From Nocardia sp. NRRL S-836 (GTDB lineage Bacteria; Actinomycetota; Actinomycetes; Mycobacteriales; Pseudonocardiaceae): a stretch of 64,000 nt of DNA. Shown piece after piece: positions 39,454 through 48,133 of the stretch (positions within the stretch are counted from its first letter, which is position 1; every line of letters starts with the position of its first letter). The stretch lies in NCBI RefSeq assembly GCF_001279525.1, contig NZ_LGDY01000103.1:62001-126000 (forward strand). The letters are read 5' to 3'. The notes under the pieces were generated by a model. It was not told the origin of the DNA and ran no database searches. It saw only the letters and a list, made by a program, of their open reading frames with translations. The position numbers and the translations under genes were made by a program.

Positions 39454-42294
39454 TCACGGCAGGGTCCAGCGCTGGTTCGTGCCGCCGTGGCAGGTCCAGA
39501 TGATCAGCGCGGTGCCGTCGGCCGTGCTCGCCCCGTTGGCGTCCAGGCACTTGCCCGACTTCGTGTTCACCACGGAACCGTTGGCGCCGGCGGACCAGTT
39601 CTGGCTCGTGGCGCCGTTGCAGGTCGTCAGCTGCACGGCCGTGCCGTCGGCGGTCGCGCCACCGGCGGTGTCCATGCACTTCGACAACGCCCGCAGCGTC
39701 GTGCCCTGGACGGTCCACCGCTGGTTCGTGCCGCTGTTGCAGGTGTACAGCTGGATGCGGGTGCCGTCGGCGGTGCTGCCGCCGGTCACGTCGGCGCACT
39801 TGCCGCCGGGGCCGGTGATCGGCCCGGTGCGGCCACCGCCGCCGGTGGAGGTGTCGAACGTGAACGCGTCCAGGTCGAACAGGTAGCCCGTGCCGCTGCC
39901 GGCGAAGGTCAGGTACAGCCGGCCGGTGGTCGTGGGCACCGAGCTGAGCGCGGTCGAGACCTCGGTGAAGGTCTCCCAGCCTCCGGTCACCGGCACCGTC
40001 AGCGTGGCGATCGCCGTGCCGGTCGGGGACCCCGTGCGGACCGTGATCGTGCCGCCCGCTCCGGCGGAGGACACCCGTGCGGTGAACCGGTTCGCGCCGG
40101 TGAGGTTGTAGGTGTCGAACGCGATCCAGTCGCCGTTGTGGATGTCGCCGACGGTCCGGCCGCCCTCCGCGGGGGTCTTGTCGAACAGGCCGGTGCCCGA
40201 CTGGGCCGCGTAGTGCTCGGCCTGGCGGTGCCGCGGCTGCAGCACGTGCTGGGTGTGCGTGGTCGCCGCCGGGACGCCATTGGCGCCGTTGTCGGTGTAC
40301 TCGGCGTCGAAGACCGCGTAGATGTTCGCCGCCGTGTCGTGCTCACCGTCGACCGGGATCGTCAGGCTGCCCGAACAGCCGTTCTGCGAGGTGATCGGGT
40401 GGCCGTGGCTGTCGTGGCCGAGGATGTAGGACAGCTTGACCCGCGAGCAGTCGATCGTGCCGTCCTCGGCGTCGGTGACCGTGATCGTGTACGGGATGGT
40501 GTCGCCGTAGCTGAACAGGCTGCCGTTGACCGGGGTGTTCAGCGTGACGACCGGTGCGGTGTTGCCGACCGTGACCACCACGCTGGTGCTGGCCGTCACC
40601 CCACCGGGGTCCGTCACCGTCAACGTCACCGTGTACTGGCCGTTGGCGGTGAAGGTGTGGCTCGGGTTGGCCGCGGTGGACGAGGTGCCGTCACCGAAGT
40701 TCCAGGAGTAGGTCAGCGCGCCGTTCTCCGGGTCGGAGGAGCCCGCGGACGAGAAGTTCACGGTCAGCGGAGCGGCACCGGACGAGCGGTCCGCACTCGC
40801 CTTCGCGACCGGCGCACGGTTGCCCGACGGCACGTACTCGATGCGGTAGAGCGCGGAGCTCGCGTCACCGCTGCCCCAGCCGGTGCCGTAGTCGAGCACG
40901 TAGAGCGCGCCGTCCGGGCCGAACGCGGCGTCCATGACCTGGGTGCCGCGCCACGGGAAGTCGCCGACCGTGCCGGGCGTGCCGTCGGAGTTGACGTCGA
41001 TCGTCTTGATCCAGCGGCGGCCGAACTCGGTAGCGAACACGTGCCCGTCCAGGGAGGCCGGGAACTTGACCGTCGACGGGTTCGTCGAGTCGTAGCGGTA
41101 CACCGGCGCCGCCATCGGCGACTCCGACCCGCAGCCGAACGCGGCGAACGAGCAGTTGTCGTACTTGATCCACGCCGCACGGGCGGGCGGCAGGTTCGTC
41201 AGGCCGGTGTTGTTCGGCGAGTTGTTGACCGGTGCGGCGCAGTTGAACCGGTTGCCGGACGGGCCGGACGGGAACGTGTAGTCCACATAGGTCTCGTTGG
41301 TGGTGTTCCCGCCGGTGCAGTACGGCCAGCCGTAGTTGCCCGCCGAGGTGATCCGGTTGAACTCGACCTGGCCGGCGGGACCGCGAGTGGAGGTCGTCGA
41401 TCCGGCGTCCGGGCCGTAGTCACCGAGGTAGATCGTGCCGGTGGCTTTGTCCACGTTGAACCGGAACGGGTTGCGCAGGCCCATCGCGTAGATCTCCGGG
41501 CGCGTGCGGGCCGTTCCCGGCGGGAACAGGTTGCCGGCCGGGATCGAGTAGGAGCCGTCGGCGTTGACCTTGATCCGCAGCACCTTGCCGCGCAGGTCGT
41601 TGGTGTTGCCGGCGCTGCGCTGCGCGTCGTAGGCGGGGTTGCGGCCCGAGCGCTCGTCGATCGGGGTGTAGCCGCCGGAGTCGAACGGGTTGCTGTCGTC
41701 ACCGGTGGACAGGTACAGGTTCCCGGCCGCGTCGAAGTCGATGTCGCCACCGACGTGGCAGCACATGCCGCGGCTGGTCGCCACGTCCAGCACCGTGACC
41801 TGGCTGGCCATGTTGACCGTGAAGTCCGAGTTGAGGGTGAAGCGGGCCAGCCGGTTCACGCCGTTCCACGCGGAGAAGTCCGACCCGCTGGCCGGTGCGT
41901 CACCGCCCGGCGTCGACAGCGGCGGCGCGTAGTACAGGTAGATGTAGCGGTTGGTGGCGAAGCCGGGGTCCGCCGCGACGCCCTGCAGCCCCTCCTCGTC
42001 GTGGGTGTAGACGGGGATGGTGGCGATCACGCTCGTGGTGCCGGCCGCCGTGGTGCGGCGCAGCGTGCCGTTGCGGGAGGTGTGCAGCACGGAGCGGTCC
42101 GGCAGCACGGTCATCGACATCGGCTCGCCCATCTCGGCGACGCCCTTGGCCAGCTCCACCTGTTGGAAGTCGGCCGGGTTGACCACGTGGGCGGCGGCCG
42201 GTGGCGCGGTGGCGACGGTGGCGGCCGTGAGGGCCACCGCACCGGCCACGGTCAGGAGTGCGGCGGAGAACGCCGCGGTGAGTCGTTTTCTCAT
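39454..42294 (-). CDS. Secreted PQQ sugar dehydrogenase - PKD - CBM6-like - CBM13 protein
   Basis: This 946-residue secreted protein has a signal peptide (about 1-35), a GSDH-type six-bladed propeller (about 38-480; EEGLQGVAADPGFATNRYIY, CCHVGGDIDFDAAGNLYLST, NDLRGKVLRIKVNADGS, IYAMGLRNPFRFNVDK), a PKD domain (about 500-575, YSWNFGDGTSS), a middle region with YGDTIPYTITVTDAEDG, a CBM6-like domain (about 690-815) and a CBM13 trefoil (about 820-946). It lacks the ThuA part of the relative at 29750-33241 but is otherwise similar in order. It likely oxidises sugars at the cell surface with PQQ. It heads the operon continuing to 36335; a perfect CebR-type palindrome lies 121-138 bp upstream. Confidence 0.85.
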   Translation of the reverse strand: MRKRLTAAFSAALLTVAGAVALTAATVATAPPAAAHVVNPADFQQVELAKGVAEMGEPMSMTVLPDRSVLHTSRNGTLRRTTAAGTTSVIATIPVYTHDEEGLQGVAADPGFATNRYIYLYYAPPLSTPGGDAPASGSDFSAWNGVNRLARFTLNSDFTVNMASQVTVLDVATSRGMCCHVGGDIDFDAAGNLYLSTGDDSNPFDSGGYTPIDERSGRNPAYDAQRSAGNTNDLRGKVLRIKVNADGSYSIPAGNLFPPGTARTRPEIYAMGLRNPFRFNVDKATGTIYLGDYGPDAGSTTSTRGPAGQVEFNRITSAGNYGWPYCTGGNTTNETYVDYTFPSGPSGNRFNCAAPVNNSPNNTGLTNLPPARAAWIKYDNCSFAAFGCGSESPMAAPVYRYDSTNPSTVKFPASLDGHVFATEFGRRWIKTIDVNSDGTPGTVGDFPWRGTQVMDAAFGPDGALYVLDYGTGWGSGDASSALYRIEYVPSGNRAPVAKASADRSSGAAPLTVNFSSAGSSDPENGALTYSWNFGDGTSSTAANPSHTFTANGQYTVTLTVTDPGGVTASTSVVVTVGNTAPVVTLNTPVNGSLFSYGDTIPYTITVTDAEDGTIDCSRVKLSYILGHDSHGHPITSQNGCSGSLTIPVDGEHDTAANIYAVFDAEYTDNGANGVPAATTHTQHVLQPRHRQAEHYAAQSGTGLFDKTPAEGGRTVGDIHNGDWIAFDTYNLTGANRFTARVSSAGAGGTITVRTGSPTGTAIATLTVPVTGGWETFTEVSTALSSVPTTTGRLYLTFAGSGTGYLFDLDAFTFDTSTGGGGRTGPITGPGGKCADVTGGSTADGTRIQLYTCNSGTNQRWTVQGTTLRALSKCMDTAGGATADGTAVQLTTCNGATSQNWSAGANGSVVNTKSGKCLDANGASTADGTALIIWTCHGGTNQRWTLP

Positions 42295-42414
42295 GGCTGG
42301 TCATACCTTCGGTCTCGTTCGCACGCGGGAGCGCGCGGTCCGCTGTGGACGGTCAGGGCGTCGCGTCGGGTGGTCCGGTGAGCAGGCGCGTCCGCCACGG
42401 GTGTTCCCCGGTCT

Positions 42415-42432
42415 TCTGGGAGCGCTCCCAGA
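42415..42432. promoter_or_regulatory. Perfect CebR-type operator (TGGGAGCGCTCCCA core)
   Basis: TCTGGGAGCGCTCCCAGA is an 18-bp perfect palindrome containing the exact cellobiose-repressor consensus of Streptomyces and Thermobifida. It lies in the 330-bp gap (42295-42624) upstream of the GSDH operon. That gap otherwise holds a terminator hairpin and no evident gene. Confidence 0.8.
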
Positions 42433-42448
42433 AAAGGGCGGGCTGAAC

Positions 42449-42467
42449 GGCCTGGGAAAACCAGGCC
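42449..42467 (-). terminator. Hairpin terminator downstream of the cyclase operon
   Basis: GGCCTGG (42449-42455) and CCAGGCC (42461-42467) form a perfect 7-bp stem with a 5-nt loop; on the minus strand a CCTTTT run follows about 13 nt later. It lies about 160 nt past the stop of the inositol-phosphate synthase-like gene and before the GSDH promoter region. Confidence 0.5.
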
Positions 42468-42624
42468 GAAAGGGGCTATCTGCTGGTCGGACGACCGGAC
42501 GAGGAGACGCCGGACAGCGGGACGACTCCTCTGGGGCGGGCGCGCCGCCTCGTCGTGGTGTTCACGCCTGCTCCTTTGCAGGGAAAGGGTCGCGCAGCGG
42601 AAGCGAACCGGGACGGTGGGTGGG

Positions 42625-43788
42625 TCAGTCGGTGGTGCGCGGGTGCGGGTCATCCAGGCCCCGCGCCCACTCGTGCAGTTCGCGGGCCTGTTCGGCGAGC
42701 CGGTGCTCGTCGCTGCCCAGCGGGTCCTTGAAGAAGAAGGCGAGTGCTCCCTGGGCGCCGGTGCGGCCGGCCGCGTGGGCGGCGGCGAGCAGGCGGGCCA
42801 GGTCGAGCACCAGCGGGGCGGCCAGGGACGAGTCCAGGCCGCTCCACGTCAGCTGCAACGACATCCGCGCGCCCAGGAACCCCTCGAACGACACGTGGTC
42901 CCACGCGGTCTTGCGCTCGCCGAGGTCGGGTACGTGGTCGATGTGCAACGGCGCCACGACGTCCTCGCCGAGCAGCGCCGCCAGCCCCCTGGCCTTGGAC
43001 GCCAGCTTGCTGTCCGCGTGCGCCGGGTCCTCCAGCGTCGCGCCATCACCGCCGCCGAGCAGGTTCGTGCCGGTCCACGACAGCACGCGCAGCGCCCGTG
43101 ACGTGAACATCGGTGCGAGCGCCGCCCGCAGCAACGTCTCCCCCGTTTTGCCGTCCCGTCCCGCGTACGGCACGGACCTCGCCCGTGCCAGCTCGTCCAG
43201 CGCGGGCAGCGCCACGCCGGTGGACGGGGTGAAGTCCACGAAGGCGCACCCCGCCTGGAAAGCGGCGTACGCGACGAGCGAGCTCGGCGGCAGCACGGCG
43301 TTCCCGGGCACGGCCAGCGCCTCCTCCAGCGCGGCCAGCGAGTCGTGCGGCACCCGCACCGGCGGTTCCGTCGACGCCACGTTCACCACCACGACGCGGG
43401 CCAGCCCGTGCCGTGAGCGGAAGTCGGTGATGTCGGCGGCCAGCCGCCGGGCGGCGTCGGCCTGGGTGCCGGAGAAGGCGGCCGGGTCGTGGCCCGGCCG
43501 GATCTCCGCGTCCACGGCGTCCAGCCCGCCGGCCACCCACCCCGCCACGTCGTGCGGCAGCACGCCGTCGCGCACCAGCGACTCGGCCCGCTTGACCAGC
43601 GGGGTGGTCACGACGTCGTGCCCGCCGACCACGAACGCGTCCCACGGCGGCAGGTCGGCGTCCAGCAGTTCGGACGCGCAGCCCGTGGGCGGCACGAGAC
43701 CCGCCCGCAGGGCGAGCAGCCCGCTGATGGCCGTGGTCGCCACCGATCCCCTGGCACCGTTGAGCCACAAGCCGATCCGTTCGGTCAC
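42625..43788 (-). CDS. Inositol-3-phosphate synthase-like sugar-phosphate cyclase
   Basis: This 387-residue member of the myo-inositol-1-phosphate synthase family converts, in the classical case, glucose 6-phosphate to a cyclitol phosphate with NAD. The nucleotide-binding N terminus is IGLWLNGARGSVATTAISGL; the core motif LSWTGTNLLGGGDGATLEDP followed by DSKLASKARGL corresponds to the GNNDG...SKxxSK block that holds the catalytic Lys residues. The N terminus differs from the housekeeping mycobacterial Ino1 type, suggesting a specialised paralog. It is the last gene of the ABC - Gfo/Idh - isomerase operon (37 bp after the isomerase). It may serve catabolism or a cyclitol-based pathway. Confidence 0.8.
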   Translation of the reverse strand: MTERIGLWLNGARGSVATTAISGLLALRAGLVPPTGCASELLDADLPPWDAFVVGGHDVVTTPLVKRAESLVRDGVLPHDVAGWVAGGLDAVDAEIRPGHDPAAFSGTQADAARRLAADITDFRSRHGLARVVVVNVASTEPPVRVPHDSLAALEEALAVPGNAVLPPSSLVAYAAFQAGCAFVDFTPSTGVALPALDELARARSVPYAGRDGKTGETLLRAALAPMFTSRALRVLSWTGTNLLGGGDGATLEDPAHADSKLASKARGLAALLGEDVVAPLHIDHVPDLGERKTAWDHVSFEGFLGARMSLQLTWSGLDSSLAAPLVLDLARLLAAAHAAGRTGAQGALAFFFKDPLGSDEHRLAEQARELHEWARGLDDPHPRTTD

Positions 43789-43825
43789 GACCGTCTCCTT
43801 TCGTCAGCGGGCCCTCGCCCGCGCG

Positions 43826-44833
43826 TCACCCGCCCGAGCTGAACGCGGCGTCGAACGAGGCCGACGGCGGGTCGAAAGCGTTGCGGCGCACGAACTCCAG
43901 CGCCTCGGGCGCACCGACGAGGCGGTCCATCCCGGCGTCCTCCCACTCGACGCTGATCGGACCGGTGTACCCGATGGTGTTGAGCATCCGGAACGACTGC
44001 TCCCACGGCACGTCACCGCGACCGGTCGAGACGAAGTCCCAGCCGCGCCGGGGGTCGGCCCACGGCAGGTGCGAGCCCATGCGGCCGTTGCGCCCGTTGC
44101 CGACCTGGCGCCGGGCGTCCTTGCAGTCGACGTGGTAGATCCGGTCGCGGAAGTCCCACAGGAACCCGACCGGGTCGAGGTCCTGCCAGACGAAGTGCGA
44201 CGGGTCCCAGTTGAGGCCGAACGCCGGCCGGTGCCCGATCGCCTCCAGCGCCCGCACGGTCGTCCAGTAGTCGTAGGCGATCTCGGACGGGTGGACCTCG
44301 TGCGCGAACCGGACGCCGACCTCGTCGAACACGTCGAGGATCGGGTTCCAGCGGTCGGCGAAGTCCCGGTAGCCGGCGTCGATCATCGACTGCGGCGCGG
44401 GCGGGAACATCGCGACGGTCTTCCAGATCGACGAGCCGGTGAAGCCCACGACCGTGTCGACGCCGAGCCTGGCGGCGGCCCGCGCGGTCGCCTTCATCTC
44501 CTCCGCCGCGCGCTGCCGCACGCCCTCGGGGTCGCCGTCACCCCAGTTGCGCGCGGACAGGATGCCCTGGTGCCGCTCGTCGATCGGGTCGTCGCAGACG
44601 GCCTGGCCGGTGAGGTGGTTGGAGATCGTCCACACCTTCAGGTCGTACTTGGCGAGGATCGCGAGCCGGTCGGCGACGTAGTCGTCGTCCTCCGCGGCCC
44701 GCCACGGGTCGAGGTGGTCACCCCAGCAGGCGATCTCCAGGCCGTCGTAGCCCCAGCCCGCGGCCAGCCGGGCGACCTCCTCGAACGGCAGGTCGGCCCA
44801 CTGGCCGGTGAACAACGTGATCGGGCGTGCCAT
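43826..44833 (-). CDS. Sugar phosphate isomerase/epimerase (IolE-like TIM barrel)
   Basis: This 335-residue cytoplasmic barrel is of the AP-endonuclease-2 superfamily. Motifs for the metal site are [15 protein letters not shown] near the N terminus, [49 protein letters not shown] and [12 protein letters not shown]. This type commonly accompanies Gfo/Idh/MocA dehydrogenases in inositol or keto-sugar pathways. Spacing is 13 bp from the oxidoreductase gene upstream and 37 bp to the cyclase gene downstream, in one operon with the second ribose-type importer. Confidence 0.88.
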   Translation of the reverse strand: MARPITLFTGQWADLPFEEVARLAAGWGYDGLEIACWGDHLDPWRAAEDDDYVADRLAILAKYDLKVWTISNHLTGQAVCDDPIDERHQGILSARNWGDGDPEGVRQRAAEEMKATARAAARLGVDTVVGFTGSSIWKTVAMFPPAPQSMIDAGYRDFADRWNPILDVFDEVGVRFAHEVHPSEIAYDYWTTVRALEAIGHRPAFGLNWDPSHFVWQDLDPVGFLWDFRDRIYHVDCKDARRQVGNGRNGRMGSHLPWADPRRGWDFVSTGRGDVPWEQSFRMLNTIGYTGPISVEWEDAGMDRLVGAPEALEFVRRNAFDPPSASFDAAFSSGG

Positions 44834-44846
44834 CTCGGTCTCCTCC

Positions 44847-46007
44847 TCAAACCTGCTGCCACGTGCGGGACGTCGCGCTCGTCTCGACCGCCGCGAGGAC
44901 GCGCTGCACCTGCAGCCCGTCGGCGAACGACGGCGCGGGGTCGGTTCCGGCGGCCACCGCCTGCACGAAGTCCACGGCCTGGTGGGTGAACGCGTGCTCG
45001 TAGCCCAGGACGTGCCCGGCCGGCCACCAGGCCGACACGTACGGGTGCCCCGGCTCGGTGACCACGATCCGGCGGAACCCCGCGACCGCGGCGTCCTCGG
45101 TGCCGTCGAAGAACTGCAGGACGTTCATGTCCTCGAAGTCGAACGCCAGGCTGCCCGCCGAGCCGTTGACCTCGATGCGCAGCGCGTTCTTGCGGCCGTT
45201 GGCGAACCGCGTGGCCTCGAACGAGCCGAGCGCGCCGCCGGTGAAGCGGGCCAGGAACAGCGCGGCGTCGTCCACGGTGACCGGCCCCGTCTCACCGGAC
45301 ACCGCGGTGCCGGACAGCCCGGAGTGCGCGGCCGCGACGGGCCGCTGCGGCACGAACGTCTCCATCGTGCCCGACACCTCGCTGATGGTGTCGCCGAGGA
45401 TGAACTGGGCGGCGTCCACGATGTGCGCGCCGATGTCGCCGAGCGCGCCGGAACCGGCCTTCTCCTTGTCCAGCCGCCACGACAGCGGCGCGGCCGGGTC
45501 CACGATCCAGTCCTGCAGGTACACCGCGCGCACGTGGTGCACCCGGCCCAGCCGGCCCTGCGCGACCAGGTCGCGGGCCAGGCTCAGCGCCGGCACCCGC
45601 CGGTAGCTGAAGCCGACCATCGCCCGCACCCCGCGCAGCGCGGCGCGGTCGGCCGCCTCCGCCATGGCCACGGCCTCGTCGACGGTGTTGGCCAGCGGCT
45701 TCTCGCACAGCACGTGCTTTCCGGCGTCCAGTGCCGCGACCGCGATCTCGGCGTGCGTGTCACCCGGCGTGCAGATGTCCACCACGTGCACGTCGTCGCG
45801 GTCCAGCACGGACTTCCAGTCGGTCACGGCCTCCGCCCAGCCCAGGCGCGCGGCCGCGGCCCCCGTGCGGTCGGGGTCGCGGCCGCACAGCACGGCCATC
45901 ACCGGTCGGACCGGCAGGTCGAAGAAACGGGGAGCGACCCGCCACGCCTGGGAGTGCGCTGCTCCCATGAACTCGTGGCCGACCATTGCGATGCCCAGCG
46001 TCGTCAC
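44847..46007 (-). CDS. Gfo/Idh/MocA-family oxidoreductase
   Basis: This 386-residue NAD(P)-dependent sugar or cyclitol dehydrogenase has an N-terminal Rossmann fold ([20 protein letters not shown]), the EKPLANT motif at [20 protein letters not shown] (Lys catalytic), and a C-terminal substrate domain with [17 protein letters not shown], where the His is the usual acid/base partner. Relatives oxidise inositol or make/reduce 3-keto sugars. It lies 13 bp after the binding-protein gene and 13 bp before the isomerase gene, so its substrate is probably what the adjacent importer brings in. Confidence 0.9.
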   Translation of the reverse strand: MTTLGIAMVGHEFMGAAHSQAWRVAPRFFDLPVRPVMAVLCGRDPDRTGAAAARLGWAEAVTDWKSVLDRDDVHVVDICTPGDTHAEIAVAALDAGKHVLCEKPLANTVDEAVAMAEAADRAALRGVRAMVGFSYRRVPALSLARDLVAQGRLGRVHHVRAVYLQDWIVDPAAPLSWRLDKEKAGSGALGDIGAHIVDAAQFILGDTISEVSGTMETFVPQRPVAAAHSGLSGTAVSGETGPVTVDDAALFLARFTGGALGSFEATRFANGRKNALRIEVNGSAGSLAFDFEDMNVLQFFDGTEDAAVAGFRRIVVTEPGHPYVSAWWPAGHVLGYEHAFTHQAVDFVQAVAAGTDPAPSFADGLQVQRVLAAVETSATSRTWQQV

Positions 46008-46020
46008 AGTGCGATCCCTC

Positions 46021-47055
46021 TCAGGACTCGAAGGCGGTCGGCAGGTAGCGGTCGACGTTGTCCTTCGTGACGACCGGGGCGTACAGCTCGACCTGGCGGG
46101 GAACCTCCACCTCGACCAGGTCGCCGAGGCTCTTGCCCTGCACCGCGAGGCGGGCCAGCCGGATGCCGTCGGCGCCCTGGGTGGACGGGTAGACCACGGT
46201 CGCCTTGTGCGGGCCGTTGTCCGCCTTGATCTCCCGCATCACGTTGGCCGAGCCCGCGCCGCCGACCATGAAGAACTCGCTGCGGCCGGAGTTCTTGACG
46301 GCGGCGGCCACGCCCACGCCCTGGTCGTCGTCGTGGTTCCAGATGGCGTCGATCTTGCGCGCGGCCTGCAGCAGGTTCGCGGCGGCCTTCTCGCCGCTCT
46401 CCACGGTGAACTCGGCCGCGACGCGGTTGCCGACCTTCAGCCCGCAGCTCGCGAGCGCCTCCGAGAAGCCCTTGCTGCGCTCCTGGGTCAGCGGCAGCGA
46501 GTCGATGCCGGCGATCTCCGCGACCACGGCGTCGGTCTTGCCCTTCAACCGCTCGCAGACGTACATGCCGGCGGACACGCCCATGCCGTGGTTGTCGCCC
46601 AGCACGGTGGACCGCGCGGCGAACGGGCTGTCGAACTGGCGGTCGACGTTGATCACGGTGATGCCGGCCTTCATGGCCTTGAGCGCGACCGGGGTGAGCG
46701 CGGCGCCGTCGAACGGCAGCAGGACGATCGCGTCCACCTTGTCGTTGATGAACGTCTCGACCTGGCTGATCTGCAGGTTGACGTCGTTGGTGCCCTCGAC
46801 GACCTTCAGCTCCACGTCGGAGTACTTGCCGGCCTCCTTCTTCGCGGCCTCGGTGATCGCGGCCATCCAGCCGTGGTCGGCGGCCGGCGCGGAGAAGCCG
46901 ATGACCACCTTCTTGCCCGGCTCGTCGTTGGCGACCTTCACCCCGCCCTGGTTGCCGCCGCCCTGCGTGCTCTGGGGCGTGTTGCCCGTGCACGCGGTGA
47001 GCGCGACACCGAGTGTCAGCACGGCGACGAGGCGGGTTGTTCTCTTGTGTGGCAT
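46021..47055 (-). CDS. ABC transporter sugar-binding lipoprotein (RbsB type), importer 2
   Basis: This 344-residue lipoprotein has lipobox LTAC (Cys about residue 22), a Gln/Gly-rich linker, then a ribose-binding-protein fold: KKVVIGFSAPAADHGWMAAI, VDAIVLLPFDGAALTPVALK, GITVINVDRQFDSPFAARST, IWNHDDDQGVGVAAAVKNSG. The NVDR and NHDDDQG segments correspond to sugar-contact positions. It follows the permease gene by 43 bp and precedes the oxidoreductase by 13 bp. The ligand is unknown; the enzymes in the operon point to a hexose, cyclitol or keto-sugar. Confidence 0.9.
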   Translation of the reverse strand: MPHKRTTRLVAVLTLGVALTACTGNTPQSTQGGGNQGGVKVANDEPGKKVVIGFSAPAADHGWMAAITEAAKKEAGKYSDVELKVVEGTNDVNLQISQVETFINDKVDAIVLLPFDGAALTPVALKAMKAGITVINVDRQFDSPFAARSTVLGDNHGMGVSAGMYVCERLKGKTDAVVAEIAGIDSLPLTQERSKGFSEALASCGLKVGNRVAAEFTVESGEKAAANLLQAARKIDAIWNHDDDQGVGVAAAVKNSGRSEFFMVGGAGSANVMREIKADNGPHKATVVYPSTQGADGIRLARLAVQGKSLGDLVEVEVPRQVELYAPVVTKDNVDRYLPTAFES

Positions 47056-47098
47056 GGGTTTCTCGGCTCCTCGGGTGGCAGCGGGTCGGGGTGCGGCG

Positions 47099-48133
47099 TC
47101 AGGCGCCGCTGCGCCGGGCGAGCCGCTGCTGCAGGAGGACGGCGACCACGATGATCGCGCCCTTCGCGACGGCCTGGGCGGAGATGGAGAGGTTGTTGAG
47201 GGTGAACACGTTCGACAGCGTCGTGAAGATCAGGACGCCGAAGACGGTGCCCGCGATCGTGCCGCGGCCGCCGGACAGCAGCGTGCCGCCGATCACGACC
47301 GCGGCGATCGCGTCGAGCTCGTACAGGCCGCCGTGGGTGGCGCTGCCGGTGGTGGTGCGGGCGATGAGCATCACGGCGGCCAGCCCGCAGCACAGGCCGA
47401 GCAGCGAGTAGAGCAGCACGGTGTGGCGCCGCACGTCGATGCCCGCCAGCCGGGCCGCCTCCGGGTTGCCGCCCACGGCGAACGTCCGCCGCCCGAACGT
47501 GGTGCGGTTGAGCAGCACCCACCCGGCCACGGCGACCACCGCGAAGATCACCACGAGCACCGGTACCCCCAGCACCGATGCGTCGAAGAACGCGGCGAAG
47601 CCGGGCACGTTCACGATCTGCGTCTTGCGGTTGGAGATGATCTCGGCCAGACCGCGGGCAGCGGCCAGGCTCGCCAGCGTCGCGATGAACGCCACGACCC
47701 GGCCATAGGCGATCAGCACGCCGTTGACCAGTCCGCACGCCCCGCCCACCAGGAGCGCGGTGAACACGATGACGATCCAGTGCGAGTCGTTGGCGATCCC
47801 CTGCGTGGCGAGGGTCGTGGCCCACACCGAGGACAGCGCGACGATCGCGCCCACGGACAGGTCGATCCCGCCGCCGGTGATCACGAACGTCATGCCGACG
47901 CTCACCACGCCGATCACCGCGGCGAGCCGCAGGATCGTGAGCAGGTTGTCGACGTCGGCGAACCGGTCGCCCGCGGTGACCACCCCGCCCAGGCACAGCA
48001 GGACCAGTGCGACCACGAGACCGGTGTTGCGCCCGGCGGCGGACCCGAGCAGCGCCGAGACGCCGGTGCGGGACTCCTTCACGACCGGAGGTCTGCCCTG
48101 CGCGGTCACAGCGGCGGCGGTGTTCTCGCTCAC
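47099..48133 (-). CDS. ABC transporter permease (RbsC type), importer 2
   Basis: This 344-residue membrane protein has about 10 helices; hallmark loops are TGGGIDLSVGAIVALSSVWA and YELDAIAAVVIGGTLLSGGR. GTG overlaps the ATPase stop (GTGA). It is the only permease in this operon, so it probably acts as a homodimer. Confidence 0.92.
   Translation of the reverse strand: MSENTAAAVTAQGRPPVVKESRTGVSALLGSAAGRNTGLVVALVLLCLGGVVTAGDRFADVDNLLTILRLAAVIGVVSVGMTFVITGGGIDLSVGAIVALSSVWATTLATQGIANDSHWIVIVFTALLVGGACGLVNGVLIAYGRVVAFIATLASLAAARGLAEIISNRKTQIVNVPGFAAFFDASVLGVPVLVVIFAVVAVAGWVLLNRTTFGRRTFAVGGNPEAARLAGIDVRRHTVLLYSLLGLCCGLAAVMLIARTTTGSATHGGLYELDAIAAVVIGGTLLSGGRGTIAGTVFGVLIFTTLSNVFTLNNLSISAQAVAKGAIIVVAVLLQQRLARRSGA

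Noticed and set aside
39112-42381. Plus-strand open frame of 1089 codons opposite the GSDH gene
   Set aside because: Arg/Val/Gly-rich shadow of a coding strand with clear GSDH, PKD and CBM13 motifs; no ribosome site.
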